DNA of 64,000 nucleotides from the NCBI RefSeq assembly GCF_014648655.1, contig NZ_BMRN01000007.1:186001-250000 (forward strand), in the 5' to 3' direction. The notes under the pieces are model-generated. The model ran no database searches and was not told where the DNA came from. It saw only the letters and a program-made list of their open reading frames with translations. Source of the DNA: Streptomyces atratus (GTDB lineage: Bacteria > Actinomycetota > Actinomycetes > Streptomycetales > Streptomycetaceae). Shown here piece after piece: positions 21,979 through 31,235 of this stretch. Numbering within the stretch: the first letter of the stretch is position 1; each line of letters opens with the position of its first letter. Made by a program: the position numbers and the translations under genes.

Positions 21979-22044
21979 CCCTCATACGTCGATCGCCGGA
22001 CGGGCCTGTGAATGCAGGCCCGTCCGGCGATCGACGTATGAGGG
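21979..22044. terminator. Perfect 30-bp inverted repeat, bidirectional terminator
   Basis: Bases 21979-22008 are the exact reverse complement of 22015-22044, with a 6-base loop TGAATG. It lies between the convergent hypothetical gene (ends 21969) and ctaA (ends 22076), so it can serve both strands. Confidence 0.85.
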
Positions 22045-22075
22045 CGGCCATCGGGCGCCCGGGGCTGTCCCGCGC

Positions 22076-23089
22076 TCAGCCCGCCGCAGCGGGCTCCGGC
22101 TGCTCGGCGGCAGGGCCGGGTACTGCGGCGACGGCCACCGGGCGCTCACGCAGCGACAGCAGCACCCGCACGACCGCGATCCACACCAGGCACGAGCCGA
22201 GCATGTGCAGGCCGACGAGGATCTCCGGGGTGTCCGTGAAGTACTGGACGTAACCGATCACGCCCTGCCCCAGCAGCACCAGGAAGAGATCACGGGCGCG
22301 GTGGAGCGGACCGACCGGCGCGTCCACGGCCTTCAGCACGAACCAGAGAGCGACGGTCAGCGCCACCACGGCCCAGGCCAGATCGGCGTGCAGCTGCGTG
22401 ATCATCTTCCAGTCGATCGGAATGCGGTGGACGTCGCTGGAGTCACCCGCGTGCCGTCCGGCGCCCGTGACGACCGTGCCGACCGCGATCAGCAGCCCCG
22501 CCACGACCACGAGGAGCCAGGTCAGCTGGGACACCGCCTTGCCCACCAGTGGACGGGGCGCCGCGTCGCCCTCACGGACCCGCTGCCAGGTCACCATCGC
22601 GACGGTGAGCAGCGCCGTGGAGAGCAGGAAGTGTGCGGCTACGGTGTACGGGTTGAGGCCGACCAGCACCACGATGCCGCCGAGCACCGCGTTGCCCATG
22701 ACCACCCAGAACTGCGCCCAGCCGAGCCGGGTGAGGCTGCGCCGCCAGGGCTTCGCGGACCGGGCGGCGATGATCGCCCACCCGACCGCCGCGCAAAGGA
22801 CGTACGTCAGCATCCGGTTGCCGAACTCGATGGCGCCGTGGAAGCCCATCGCGCTCGTCGTCGTCAGGCTCTCGTCGGTGCACTTGGGCCAGGTCGGGCA
22901 GCCGAGGCCGGAGCCGGTCAGCCGTACCGCGCCGCCGGTCACGACGATGAGCACGGCCATGACGACGGCCGACATGGCCGCACGGCGGACCGTGCGGGGG
23001 GACGGAGTCCATCGCTCGGCGATGTAGAGGAGCGGGTTCCGCGCGGCTTGAGCGACTTCGGCTCGGGTCAGCTTGGGCACGCGCACCAT
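22076..23089 (-). CDS. ctaA: Heme A synthase (COX15/CtaA family)
   Basis: Membrane protein that oxidises heme O to heme A; it complements ctaB in the same region. The 337-residue product has about eight membrane helices and the family Cys pair region GLGCPTWPKC after the first helix, plus conserved His residues in helices (FHGAIEFGNR, AAHFLLST, LHADLAW, GLHMLGS). ATG 23089 (MVRVPKLTRAE) is chosen; GTG 23083 in the same frame is possible. The C-terminal ~20 residues are Ala/Pro-rich. Confidence 0.92.
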   Translation of the reverse strand: MVRVPKLTRAEVAQAARNPLLYIAERWTPSPRTVRRAAMSAVVMAVLIVVTGGAVRLTGSGLGCPTWPKCTDESLTTTSAMGFHGAIEFGNRMLTYVLCAAVGWAIIAARSAKPWRRSLTRLGWAQFWVVMGNAVLGGIVVLVGLNPYTVAAHFLLSTALLTVAMVTWQRVREGDAAPRPLVGKAVSQLTWLLVVVAGLLIAVGTVVTGAGRHAGDSSDVHRIPIDWKMITQLHADLAWAVVALTVALWFVLKAVDAPVGPLHRARDLFLVLLGQGVIGYVQYFTDTPEILVGLHMLGSCLVWIAVVRVLLSLRERPVAVAAVPGPAAEQPEPAAAG

Positions 23090-23165
23090 CGTAGGCGGCG
23101 GCTTGTGCAAGCTTTCACGAGGGGGACGAGTTACCCCGAAACGTCGACGGAGCGCGTCCGCCGGC

Positions 23166-23933
23166 TCACTCCCAGCGGAAGAACTTCGCCGCCGCGCCCA
23201 GCCCGAGCACCGCCCACACCGCGAGGATGCCGAGGTCGCTCCACGGCATCGACGCGCCGTGCTGGAGCACATCCCGCAGTCCGTCCGACAGCGCCGCGAT
23301 CGGCAGCAGCCCCAGCACCGACTGCACCGCGTCCGGGAACTTGTCCAGCGGCACGATCACTCCGCCGCCGACCAGCAGCAGCAGAAAGACCAGATTGGCC
23401 GCTGCGAGGGTCGCCTCCGCCTTCAGCGTCCCGGCCATCAGCAGCCCGAGCCCGGAGAAGGCCGCGGTGCCGAGCACGAGCAGCATCAGGACGGCGAAGG
23501 GGTTGCCGTGCGGCGACCAGCCGAACGCGAACGCGATCACCGTGAGCAGGACCACCTGCAGCACCTCGGTGACCAGTACCGCAAGCGTCTTGGCGGTCAT
23601 CAGCGCCCAGCGGGGCAGCGGCGAGGCACCGAGCCGCTTGAGCACCCCGTACCGCCGCTCGAAACCGGTGGCGATGGCCTGGCCCGTGAAGGCCGTGGAC
23701 ATCACGGCGAGCGCGAGAATGCCCGGCGTCAGGAAGTCGACGGACCTGCCCGCCCCCGTGTCCACGATGTCGACTGCGCTGAACAGCACCAGCAGCAGCG
23801 TCGGGATGATCACGGTCAGCAGCAGCTGCTCGCCGTTGCGCAGCAGCATCCGCGTCTCCAGCGCGGTCTGCGCGGTGATCATGCGGGACAGCGGGGCGGC
23901 GCCCGCCTGCGGGGTGTACGTACCGGCGCTCAT
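23166..23933 (-). CDS. ABC-2 type transporter permease
   Basis: 255-residue integral membrane protein with about six membrane helices and the ABC-2/DrrB-like layout; N-terminal cytoplasmic part ends near RMITAQTALETRMLLRNGEQ. ATG 23933 overlaps the ATPase stop (ATGA), so the two subunits are translationally coupled. Substrate unknown; relatives export drugs or lipids. Confidence 0.88.
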   Translation of the reverse strand: MSAGTYTPQAGAAPLSRMITAQTALETRMLLRNGEQLLLTVIIPTLLLVLFSAVDIVDTGAGRSVDFLTPGILALAVMSTAFTGQAIATGFERRYGVLKRLGASPLPRWALMTAKTLAVLVTEVLQVVLLTVIAFAFGWSPHGNPFAVLMLLVLGTAAFSGLGLLMAGTLKAEATLAAANLVFLLLLVGGGVIVPLDKFPDAVQSVLGLLPIAALSDGLRDVLQHGASMPWSDLGILAVWAVLGLGAAAKFFRWE

Positions 23934-24856
23934 GCGCGCAGCTCCTTGCCGGTCAGTTCCAGGAAGACGTCCTCCAGGGTGTGACGCTCCACGGAGATGC
24001 CGGACGGCATCACTCCGTGCTGCGCGCACCAGGAGGTGACGGTGGCCAGCAGCTGCGGGTCGACGTCGCCGCTGATGCGGTACGTGCCGGAAGTGAGCTC
24101 GGCCGCTTCCGTGCCGTCGGGCAGTGCCTTCAGGAGGGAGCCGAGGTCGAGACCGGGGCGGCCGGTGAAGCGCAGGGTGTTCTCGGCGCCGCCGCGGCAG
24201 AGCGCCTCGGGGCTGCCCTGGGCGATGACCTTGCCCGCGTCGATGACGGCGACGTCGTCGGCGAGCTCCTCGGCCTCGTCCATGAAGTGCGTGGTGAGGA
24301 CGACCGACACGCCGTCGGCCCGCAGCTCCCGTACGAGATCCCAGGTGGAGCGGCGGGCCTGCGGGTCCAGGCCGGCGGTCGGCTCGTCCAGGAAGACCAG
24401 TTCGGGGCGGCCGACGACGGCCATCGCCAGGGCGAGCCGCTGCTGCTGGCCGCCGGAGAGCCGGCGGTAGGTCGTACGGCCGCAGCTGCCGAGGCCGAGG
24501 CGTTCCATCAGAGCGTCGACATTCAGCGGATCGGCGTGGAGTTTCGCCATGTGGCGGAGCATCTCGTCGGCACGTGCGCCGGAGTAGACGCCGCCCGACT
24601 GGAGCATCACACCGACCCGGGGGCGGAGCTTCGCGGCCTCGGTGACCGGGTCGAGGCCGAGGACCCGTACCGTCCCGTCATCCGGACGGCGGTAGCCCTC
24701 GCAGGTTTCTATGGTGGTGGTCTTGCCGGCGCCGTTGGGACCGAGGACGGCGGTGACCGTGCCGGTGCGTACACACAGGTCGAGGCCGTCCACAGCGGTC
24801 TTGGGGCCGTACCGCTTCACCAGGTTCCTGACCTGTACGACGGACTCGCTCTTCAT
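23930..24856 (-). CDS. ABC transporter ATP-binding protein (DrrA-like)
   Basis: 308-residue ABC ATPase with Walker A GPNGAGKT (residues 39-46), signature LSGGQQQR, Walker B LVFLDEPT and switch His in LTTHFMDEAEEL. The ~80-residue C-terminal extension with a short strand repeat is typical of DrrA-type exporters. It forms a two-gene exporter with the downstream permease and is divergent from sufR; the genes share a 136-bp upstream region with a TTAGG-N4-CCTAA palindrome. Confidence 0.92.
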   Translation of the reverse strand: MKSESVVQVRNLVKRYGPKTAVDGLDLCVRTGTVTAVLGPNGAGKTTTIETCEGYRRPDDGTVRVLGLDPVTEAAKLRPRVGVMLQSGGVYSGARADEMLRHMAKLHADPLNVDALMERLGLGSCGRTTYRRLSGGQQQRLALAMAVVGRPELVFLDEPTAGLDPQARRSTWDLVRELRADGVSVVLTTHFMDEAEELADDVAVIDAGKVIAQGSPEALCRGGAENTLRFTGRPGLDLGSLLKALPDGTEAAELTSGTYRISGDVDPQLLATVTSWCAQHGVMPSGISVERHTLEDVFLELTGKELRA

Positions 24857-24906
24857 GGCCGGTAAGTCTAGGCAGGGGCGGGAAAGGCCCGTCTCCCGGG
24901 GCCGAA

Positions 24907-24920
24907 TTAGGTAACCCTAA
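24907..24920. promoter_or_regulatory. TTAGG-N4-CCTAA palindrome between the ABC exporter and sufR
   Basis: TTAGG (24907-24911) and CCTAA (24916-24920) form an inverted repeat 51 bp upstream of the ABC ATPase start and 73 bp upstream of the sufR start. The half-sites resemble those of actinobacterial iron boxes (DmdR/IdeR), but the spacing is shorter than the canonical 19-bp box, so the binding protein is uncertain. Confidence 0.4.
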
Positions 24921-24956
24921 GTGATGAACGGCACCGCAGGTCGTTTCGGACCGTGG

Positions 24957-24993
24957 TTGTCAGGGCCCGATGAATTACGCAACAATGGCGTTG
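24957..24993 (+). promoter_or_regulatory. sufR promoter and SufR-type operator
   Basis: TTGTCA (24957-24962) and AACAAT (24981-24986) are spaced by 18 bp and would start transcription at about the GTG start codon, giving a leaderless mRNA. CAAC-N6-GTTG (24980-24993) overlaps the -10 and the start codon. This is the dyad known as the SufR operator in cyanobacteria, so autorepression of the suf operon is likely. Confidence 0.6.
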
Positions 24994-25742
24994 TGAAATA
25001 CGGCGAGGCCAAGCGGGAATCACCGCAGGAGGAACTCGCGACCGGCGAGCGCTCGACGCGCAACCGGGTCGCGCGCTCCATCCTGGACCATGGCCCGTCC
25101 ACCGTTGCCGAGCTGGCGAAGCGCCTGGGCCTCACCCAGGCCGCGGTCCGCCGCCATCTCGACGCACTCGTCTCCGACGGCGTCGTCGAAGCCCGCGAAC
25201 AGCGGGTGTACGGGGCGCGGACCCGTGGCCGCCCGGCCAAGGCGTTCGCCCTCACCGACTGCGGGCGGGACGCCTTCGACCAGTCCTACGACAAGCTCGC
25301 CGCGGACGCGCTGCGCTGGATCGCCGAGACCTCGGGCGACGAAGCGGTCGTCGCTTTCGCCCGGGCCAGGATCGCGGCCCAGTCCGAGGCGTACCGCACG
25401 GCGATCGAGGCCGCGGATCCCGAGGCGCGCACCGAGGCGCTGGCCAAGGCCTTGTCCGCCGACGGGTACGCTGCTACGGCGCGTAGCGCGCCCGGCCCGC
25501 AGCGGGGCGAGCAGCTGTGCCAGCACCACTGCCCGGTCGCTCATGTCGCCGAGCAGTATCCGCAGCTGTGCGAGGCGGAGACGGAGTTCTTCTCCAGCCT
25601 CCTCGGGACGCATGTGCAGCGTCTGGCCACCATCGCCCACGGCGACGGTGTGTGTACGACGTACATTCCGCGCAGCGGCCACTCAGCACCACAGACCACC
25701 AATTCAGCATCTGCAAGCACGGCCGGGAGGAACCCCGCATGA
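24993..25742 (+). CDS. sufR: Fe-S-sensing repressor of the suf operon
   Basis: Winged-helix regulator that senses Fe-S status and represses suf genes when holding a cluster. HTH spans about residues 36-65 ([21 protein letters not shown]). The C-terminal Cys set C176, C180 and C193 (CQHHC...QLC) fits the cluster ligands of SufR proteins. GTG 24993 ([10 protein letters not shown]) gives 249 residues; the frame is open to 24921, but the extra residues are not conserved and would sit upstream of the promoter. Its stop overlaps sufB (ATGA). A CAAC-N6-GTTG operator covers its start. Confidence 0.9.
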   Translation: MKYGEAKRESPQEELATGERSTRNRVARSILDHGPSTVAELAKRLGLTQAAVRRHLDALVSDGVVEAREQRVYGARTRGRPAKAFALTDCGRDAFDQSYDKLAADALRWIAETSGDEAVVAFARARIAAQSEAYRTAIEAADPEARTEALAKALSADGYAATARSAPGPQRGEQLCQHHCPVAHVAEQYPQLCEAETEFFSSLLGTHVQRLATIAHGDGVCTTYIPRSGHSAPQTTNSASASTAGRNPA

Positions 25743-27160
25743 CGCTCCCTACGGAGACTGCCCACCCTGAGCTCGAGGGTCTGGGTACGTACGAATTCGG
25801 CTGGGCCGACTCCGACGCGGCAGGCGCCGCAGCCAAGCGCGGACTCTCCGAGGATGTCGTCCGCGACATCTCGGCGAAGAAGAACGAGCCCGAGTGGATG
25901 CTGAAGCTGCGCCTCAAGGGCCTCAGGCTGTTCGACAAGAAGCCCATGCCGAACTGGGGCTCCGACCTTTCGGGCATCGACTTCGACAACATCAAGTACT
26001 TCGTGCGGTCCACGGAGAAGCAGGCGGAGTCCTGGGAGGACCTGCCCGAGGACATCAAGAACACCTACGACAAGCTCGGCATCCCGGAGGCGGAGAAGCA
26101 GCGACTGGTCGCCGGTGTCGCCGCGCAGTACGAGTCCGAGGTCGTCTACCACCAGATCCGTGAGGACCTGGAGGAGCAGGGCGTCATCTTCCTCGATACC
26201 GACACCGCGCTGAAGGAGCACCCGGAGCTCTTCAAGGAGTACTTCGGCACCGTCATCCCGGTCGGCGACAACAAGTTCGCCTCGCTGAACTCGGCCGTGT
26301 GGTCCGGTGGCTCGTTCATCTACGTGCCCAAGGGTGTCCACGTCGACATCCCGCTGCAGGCCTACTTCCGTATCAACACGGAGAACATGGGCCAGTTCGA
26401 GCGGACGCTGATCATCGTCGACGAGGACGCCTACGTCCACTACGTCGAGGGCTGCACCGCGCCGATCTACTCCTCCGACTCGCTGCACTCCGCGGTCGTC
26501 GAAATCATCGTGAAGAAGGGCGGCCGCTGCCGCTACACGACGATCCAGAACTGGTCGAACAACGTCTACAACCTGGTCACCAAGCGCGCTGTGGCCTACG
26601 AGGGCGCGACCATGGAGTGGGTCGACGGCAACATCGGCTCCAAGGTCACCATGAAGTACCCGGCCGTCTACCTGATGGGCGAGCACGCCAAGGGCGAGAC
26701 CCTGTCCATCGCCTTCGCGGGCGAAGGACAGCACCAGGACGCCGGCGCCAAGATGGTCCACATGGCGCCGAACACCTCCTCCAACATCGTCTCCAAGTCG
26801 GTGGCGCGAGGCGGCGGCCGTACCTCCTACCGCGGTCTGATCGAGATCGGCGAGGGCGCGCCGGGTGCGAAGTCCAACGTCCTCTGTGACGCGCTGCTGG
26901 TCGACACGATCTCGCGCTCCGACACCTACCCGTACGTCGACGTCCGCGAGGACGACGTGTCGATGGGGCACGAGGCGACCGTTTCCAAGGTCTCCGAGGA
27001 CCAGCTCTTCTACCTGATGAGCCGCGGTCTGACGGAGTTCGAGGCGATGGCGATGATCGTGCGCGGCTTCGTCGAGCCGATCGCGAAGGAGCTGCCGATG
27101 GAGTACGCCCTCGAGCTCAACCGGCTGATCGAGCTGCAGATGGAGGGCTCGGTCGGCTAA
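25739..27160 (+). CDS. sufB: Fe-S cluster assembly protein SufB
   Basis: Scaffold subunit of the SufBCD complex, on which clusters are built. The 473-residue product has the long SufB form with [19 protein letters not shown] and the conserved region [21 protein letters not shown] containing the Cys. ATG 25739 has GGGAGG about 6 bases upstream and overlaps the sufR stop; longer open frame upstream is a shadow of sufR. sufD follows after 69 bp. Confidence 0.97.
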   Translation: MTLPTETAHPELEGLGTYEFGWADSDAAGAAAKRGLSEDVVRDISAKKNEPEWMLKLRLKGLRLFDKKPMPNWGSDLSGIDFDNIKYFVRSTEKQAESWEDLPEDIKNTYDKLGIPEAEKQRLVAGVAAQYESEVVYHQIREDLEEQGVIFLDTDTALKEHPELFKEYFGTVIPVGDNKFASLNSAVWSGGSFIYVPKGVHVDIPLQAYFRINTENMGQFERTLIIVDEDAYVHYVEGCTAPIYSSDSLHSAVVEIIVKKGGRCRYTTIQNWSNNVYNLVTKRAVAYEGATMEWVDGNIGSKVTMKYPAVYLMGEHAKGETLSIAFAGEGQHQDAGAKMVHMAPNTSSNIVSKSVARGGGRTSYRGLIEIGEGAPGAKSNVLCDALLVDTISRSDTYPYVDVREDDVSMGHEATVSKVSEDQLFYLMSRGLTEFEAMAMIVRGFVEPIAKELPMEYALELNRLIELQMEGSVG

Positions 27161-27229
27161 CAGGGCCCAGCACACCCTGACGACCGAATCCCCCGACTTT
27201 TGACAGAGAAAGCGAGCACTACGACAGCC

Positions 27230-28411
27230 ATGGCTGAGGCTCAGAACATTCCGGCGGGGTCCACCACCACCGGGTCCATCGCGGTGGCCGCCGAGTCGAC
27301 CGTCGCCACGCGCATGAGCGCGCCCCCGTCCTTCGACGTAGCGGACTTCCCGGTCCCGCACGGCCGTGAGGAGGAGTGGCGGTTCACGCCGCTGGAGCGG
27401 CTGCGCGGGCTGCATGACGGCACGGCCGTTGCCACCGGTGGCGGTGTGAAGGTCGCGATCGAGGCCCCCGAGGGTGTCACGGTCGAGACCGTCGGCCGCG
27501 ACGACGCCCGGCTCGGGAAGGCCGGCACCCCGGTGGACCGCGTCGCCGCCCAGGCGTACACGTCCTTCGAGCAGGCGTCCGTCGTCACGGTCGCCAAGGA
27601 GGCCGTGCTCGCCGAGCCGATCCGCATCGCGGTGCACGGCGAGGGCGGCGTGGCCTACGGCCACCAGCTCGTCGAGCTGGGTGCCTTCGCCGAGGCCGTC
27701 GTCGTCATCGACCACACCGGTGACGCGGTGCTCGCCGCCAACGTGGACTACGTCCTCGGTGACGGCGCGAAGCTCACCGTCGTCTCCGTGCAGGACTGGG
27801 ACGAGACCGCCGTCCACGTCGGCCAGCACAATGCGCTGGTCGGCCGGGACGCCTCGTTCAAGTCGATCGTGGTCACCTTCGGCGGTGACCTCGTCCGTCT
27901 CCACCCGCGCGTCAGCTACGCGGGCACCGGCGGCGAGGCCGAGCTCTTCGGCCTGTACTTCACCGACAAGGGCCAGCACCAGGAGCACCGCCTCCTGGTC
28001 AACCACAACACCCCGCACTGCAAGTCCAACGCCGCCTACAAGGGCGCGCTCCAGGGCGACGGCGCACACGCGGTGTGGATCGGTGACGTGCTCATCCAGG
28101 CCAGGGCCGAGGGCACCGACACCTACGAGATGAACCGCAACCTCGTCCTCACGGACGGCGCGCGGGTCGACTCGGTGCCGAACCTGGAGATCGAGACCGG
28201 CGAGATCGTCGGCGCCGGTCACGCCTCCGCGACCGGCCGCTTCGACGACGAGCAGCTCTTCTACCTGATGTCCCGCGGCATCCCGGCCGAGGAGGCCCGT
28301 CGGCTCGTCGTGCGCGGCTTCTTCGCCGAGCTCGTCCAGCAGATCGGTCTGCCGGACGTCGAGGCGCGGCTGCTCGACAAGATCGAGACCGAGCTGAAGG
28401 CTTCCGTCTGA
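27230..28411 (+). CDS. sufD: Fe-S cluster assembly protein SufD
   Basis: SufB paralogue and partner in the SufBC2D scaffold. The 393-residue product has PHGREEEWRFTPLERL (about residues 41-56) and the C-terminal SufB/D core ending with [24 protein letters not shown] 27230 (MAEAQNIPAG) is preferred; a TTG at 27200 in the same frame is a less likely alternative. The stop shares a base with the next ATG. Confidence 0.95.
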   Translation: MAEAQNIPAGSTTTGSIAVAAESTVATRMSAPPSFDVADFPVPHGREEEWRFTPLERLRGLHDGTAVATGGGVKVAIEAPEGVTVETVGRDDARLGKAGTPVDRVAAQAYTSFEQASVVTVAKEAVLAEPIRIAVHGEGGVAYGHQLVELGAFAEAVVVIDHTGDAVLAANVDYVLGDGAKLTVVSVQDWDETAVHVGQHNALVGRDASFKSIVVTFGGDLVRLHPRVSYAGTGGEAELFGLYFTDKGQHQEHRLLVNHNTPHCKSNAAYKGALQGDGAHAVWIGDVLIQARAEGTDTYEMNRNLVLTDGARVDSVPNLEIETGEIVGAGHASATGRFDDEQLFYLMSRGIPAEEARRLVVRGFFAELVQQIGLPDVEARLLDKIETELKASV

Positions 28412-28728
28412 TGGCCTTCGTCAAAGCCTGTGCGCTGAGTGAGCTGGAGGACGACACCCCGAAGCGGGTGGAGCTCGACGGCATCCCGGTGTCCGTCGTC
28501 CGTACCGAGGGCGAGGTGTTCGCGATCAACGACATCTGCTCGCACGCGAACGTCTCACTGTCCGAGGGCGAGGTCGAGGACTGCATGATCGAGTGCTGGC
28601 TGCACGGCTCCAGCTTCGACCTCCGTACCGGCAAGCCGTCCGGCCTTCCCGCGACGCGCCCCGTCCCCGTATACCCCGTCAAGATCGAAGGGGACGATGT
28701 GCTCGTCTCCGTCACCCAGGAGTCCTGA
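28411..28728 (+). CDS. Rieske [2Fe-2S] ferredoxin of the suf operon
   Basis: 105-residue stand-alone Rieske protein with the two cluster boxes ICSHAN (Cys-x-His) and CWLHG (Cys-x2-His), about 17 residues apart. Often annotated as a dioxygenase ferredoxin subunit, but its place between sufD and sufC, overlapping the sufD stop by 1 bp, argues for a role with Fe-S assembly (electron donor or cluster carrier). The role is inferred from context. Confidence 0.92.
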   Translation: MAFVKACALSELEDDTPKRVELDGIPVSVVRTEGEVFAINDICSHANVSLSEGEVEDCMIECWLHGSSFDLRTGKPSGLPATRPVPVYPVKIEGDDVLVSVTQES

Positions 28729-28735
28729 GTCACCC

Positions 28736-29500
28736 ATGGCAACGCTTGAAATCCGCGACCTGCACGTCTCCGTCGAGGCCGACAACGCCACGAAGGAGAT
28801 CCTCAAGGGCGTCGACCTGACCGTGAAGCAGGGCGAGACCCACGCCATCATGGGCCCCAACGGGTCCGGCAAGTCCACCCTCGCGTACTCCCTCGCGGGT
28901 CACCCCAAGTACACGATCACCCGTGGTTCGGTGACTCTGGACGGCGAGGACGTCCTGGAGATGACCGTCGACGAGCGCGCCCGCGCCGGTCTGTTCCTCG
29001 CGATGCAGTACCCGGTCGAGATCCCCGGTGTCTCGGTCTCCAACTTCCTGCGTACCTCCGCCACCGCCGTCCGCGGCGAGGCGCCCAAGCTGCGTACCTG
29101 GGTGAAGGAGGTCAAGGAGACGATGTCCCAGCTCCAGATGGACCCGGCGTTCGCCGAGCGCAACGTCAACGAGGGCTTCTCCGGCGGTGAGAAGAAGCGC
29201 CACGAGATCCTTCAGCTGGAGCTCCTCAAGCCGAAGGTCGCGATCCTCGACGAGACCGACTCCGGTCTGGACGTCGACGCCCTGCGCATCGTCTCCGAGG
29301 GTGTCAACCGGGTCCGCGAGTCCGGCGAGGTCGGCACCCTGCTGATCACGCACTACACGCGGATCCTCCGCTACATCAAGCCCGACTTCGTGCACGTTTT
29401 CGCCAACGGCCGCATCGCCGAGTCCGGCGGCGCCGAGCTCGCCGACAAGCTGGAGAACGAGGGCTACGAGGCATATGTGAAGGGTGGCGCTTCCGCGTGA
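28736..29500 (+). CDS. sufC: Fe-S cluster assembly ATPase SufC
   Basis: ABC-type ATPase that powers the SufBCD scaffold. The 254-residue product has Walker A GPNGSGKST, the SufC-type signature FSGGEKKR and Walker B AILDETDSGLD. ATG 28736 starts the conserved MATLEIRDLHV; the preceding codons in frame belong to the Rieske gene's shadow. The stop overlaps the sufS GTG (GTGA). Confidence 0.97.
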   Translation: MATLEIRDLHVSVEADNATKEILKGVDLTVKQGETHAIMGPNGSGKSTLAYSLAGHPKYTITRGSVTLDGEDVLEMTVDERARAGLFLAMQYPVEIPGVSVSNFLRTSATAVRGEAPKLRTWVKEVKETMSQLQMDPAFAERNVNEGFSGGEKKRHEILQLELLKPKVAILDETDSGLDVDALRIVSEGVNRVRESGEVGTLLITHYTRILRYIKPDFVHVFANGRIAESGGAELADKLENEGYEAYVKGGASA

Positions 29501-30753
29501 CACAGCTGCCGGGCCTGCTCGACACCGAGGCGATCCGCAAGGACTTCCCCCTGCTGGATCGTACGGTCCACGACGGGAAGAAGATCGTTTACCTGGACAG
29601 TGCGGCGACCTCGCAGAAGCCGCGCCAGGTGCTTGACGCCCTCAACGAGTACTACGAGCGGCACAACGCCAATGTGCACCGCGGTGTGTACACGGTCGCG
29701 GAGGAGGCCACGGCGCTGTACGAGGGCGCCCGTGACAAGATCGCCGCGTTCATCAACGCGCCCAGCCGCAACGAGGTGATCTTCACCAAGAACGCCTCCG
29801 AGTCGCTCAACCTCGTGGCCAACATGCTCGGCTGGGCCGATGAGCCCTACCGGGTGGACCACGACACCGAGATCGTCACCACGGAGATGGAGCACCACTC
29901 CAACATCGTGCCGTGGCAGCTGCTGTCGCAGCGCACCGGCGCGAAGCTGAAGTGGTTCGGCATCACCGACGACGGCCGCCTCGACCTGTCCAACATCGAC
30001 GAGATCATCACGGAGAAGACGAAGATCGTCACCTTCACCCTGGTCTCGAACATCATGGGCACGATCAACCCGGTCGAGAAGATCATCCGCCGTGCCCAGC
30101 AGGTCGGCGCGCTGGTCTGCATCGATGCCTCGCAGGCCGCCCCGCACATGGTGCTCGACGTGCAGGCGCTCCAGGCGGACTTCGTGGCCTTCACCGGTCA
30201 CAAGATGGTCGGCCCGACCGGCATCGGCGTGCTCTGGGGACGGCAGGAGCTCCTGGAGGACCTGCCGCCGTTCCTCGGTGGCGGCGAGATGATCGAGACC
30301 GTGTCGATGCACTCGTCGACGTACGCCCCCGCGCCGCACAAGTTCGAGGCCGGTACGCCCCCGATCGCCCAGGCCGTCGGCCTCGGCGCGGCCGTGGACT
30401 ACCTCTCGGCGATCGGCATGGAGAAGATCTACCAGCACGAGCACGCGATCACCGAGTACGCGGTGAAGCGGCTCCTGGAGGTCCCGGACCTCAGGATCAT
30501 CGGTCCTGCGACGGCCGAGGACCGCGGCGCCACGATCTCCTTCACGCTCGGCGACATCCACCCCCACGACGTGGGCCAGGTACTCGACGAGCAGGGCATC
30601 GCGGTCCGGGTCGGACACCACTGCGCACGGCCGGTCTGCCTGCGGTTCGGAATTCCTGCGACGACGCGAGCGTCTTTCTATCTGTACTCCACGCCCTCCG
30701 AGGTCGACGCCCTGGTGGACGGTCTGGAACACGTACGGAACTTTTTCGGTTAA
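29497..30753 (+). CDS. sufS: Cysteine desulfurase SufS
   Basis: PLP enzyme that takes sulfur from cysteine as an enzyme-bound persulfide for cluster assembly. The 418-residue product has the PLP lysine K236 in FTGHKMVGP and the catalytic Cys376 in VGHHCARPVC, in the group II (SufS) context. GTG start overlaps the sufC stop. sufU, its sulfur acceptor, follows. Confidence 0.97.
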   Translation: MTQLPGLLDTEAIRKDFPLLDRTVHDGKKIVYLDSAATSQKPRQVLDALNEYYERHNANVHRGVYTVAEEATALYEGARDKIAAFINAPSRNEVIFTKNASESLNLVANMLGWADEPYRVDHDTEIVTTEMEHHSNIVPWQLLSQRTGAKLKWFGITDDGRLDLSNIDEIITEKTKIVTFTLVSNIMGTINPVEKIIRRAQQVGALVCIDASQAAPHMVLDVQALQADFVAFTGHKMVGPTGIGVLWGRQELLEDLPPFLGGGEMIETVSMHSSTYAPAPHKFEAGTPPIAQAVGLGAAVDYLSAIGMEKIYQHEHAITEYAVKRLLEVPDLRIIGPATAEDRGATISFTLGDIHPHDVGQVLDEQGIAVRVGHHCARPVCLRFGIPATTRASFYLYSTPSEVDALVDGLEHVRNFFG

Positions 30754-30779
30754 TAGGCACAGCGGCTGAGGGTTGACTG

Positions 30780-31235
30780 GTGAAGCTTGATTCCATGTAC
30801 CAGGAAGTGATCCTGGACCACTACAAGCACCCCCACGGGCGCGGCCTGCGGGACGGCGACGCCGAGGTGCACCACGTCAACCCGACGTGCGGCGACGAGA
30901 TCACTCTCCGGGTGAAGTACGACGGCGAGACCATCACCGATGTGTCGTACGAGGGTCAGGGCTGCTCCATCAGCCAGGCCAGCGCATCCGTGCTGAACGA
31001 CCTGTTGGTCGGCAAGGAGCTGGGCGAGGCGCAGAAGATCCAGGAGACCTTCCTGGAACTGATGCAGTCGAAGGGCCAGCTGGAGCCGGACGACGCGATG
31101 GAGGAGGTACTGGAGGACGCGGTCGCGTTCGCCGGTGTCTCGAAGTACCCGGCCCGGGTCAAGTGCGCGCTACTGAGCTGGATGGCGTGGAAGGACGCGA
31201 CGGCGAAAGCGCTGTCCGAAGGGAAGACGGCATGA
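30780..31235 (+). CDS. sufU: Zinc-dependent sulfurtransferase SufU
   Basis: Accepts persulfide sulfur from SufS in Gram-positive SUF systems. The 151-residue product has the Zn ligands of the family: C37 and D39 in NPTCGDE, C62 in GQGCSIS, and C129 in RVKCALL. The start is GTG 30780. Its stop overlaps the next gene's start by 4 bp. Confidence 0.95.
   Translation: MKLDSMYQEVILDHYKHPHGRGLRDGDAEVHHVNPTCGDEITLRVKYDGETITDVSYEGQGCSISQASASVLNDLLVGKELGEAQKIQETFLELMQSKGQLEPDDAMEEVLEDAVAFAGVSKYPARVKCALLSWMAWKDATAKALSEGKTA

Noticed and set aside
25541..28222. An ~890-codon minus-strand frame opposite sufB and sufD
   Set aside because: Antisense shadow of conserved suf genes with no recognisable domain.
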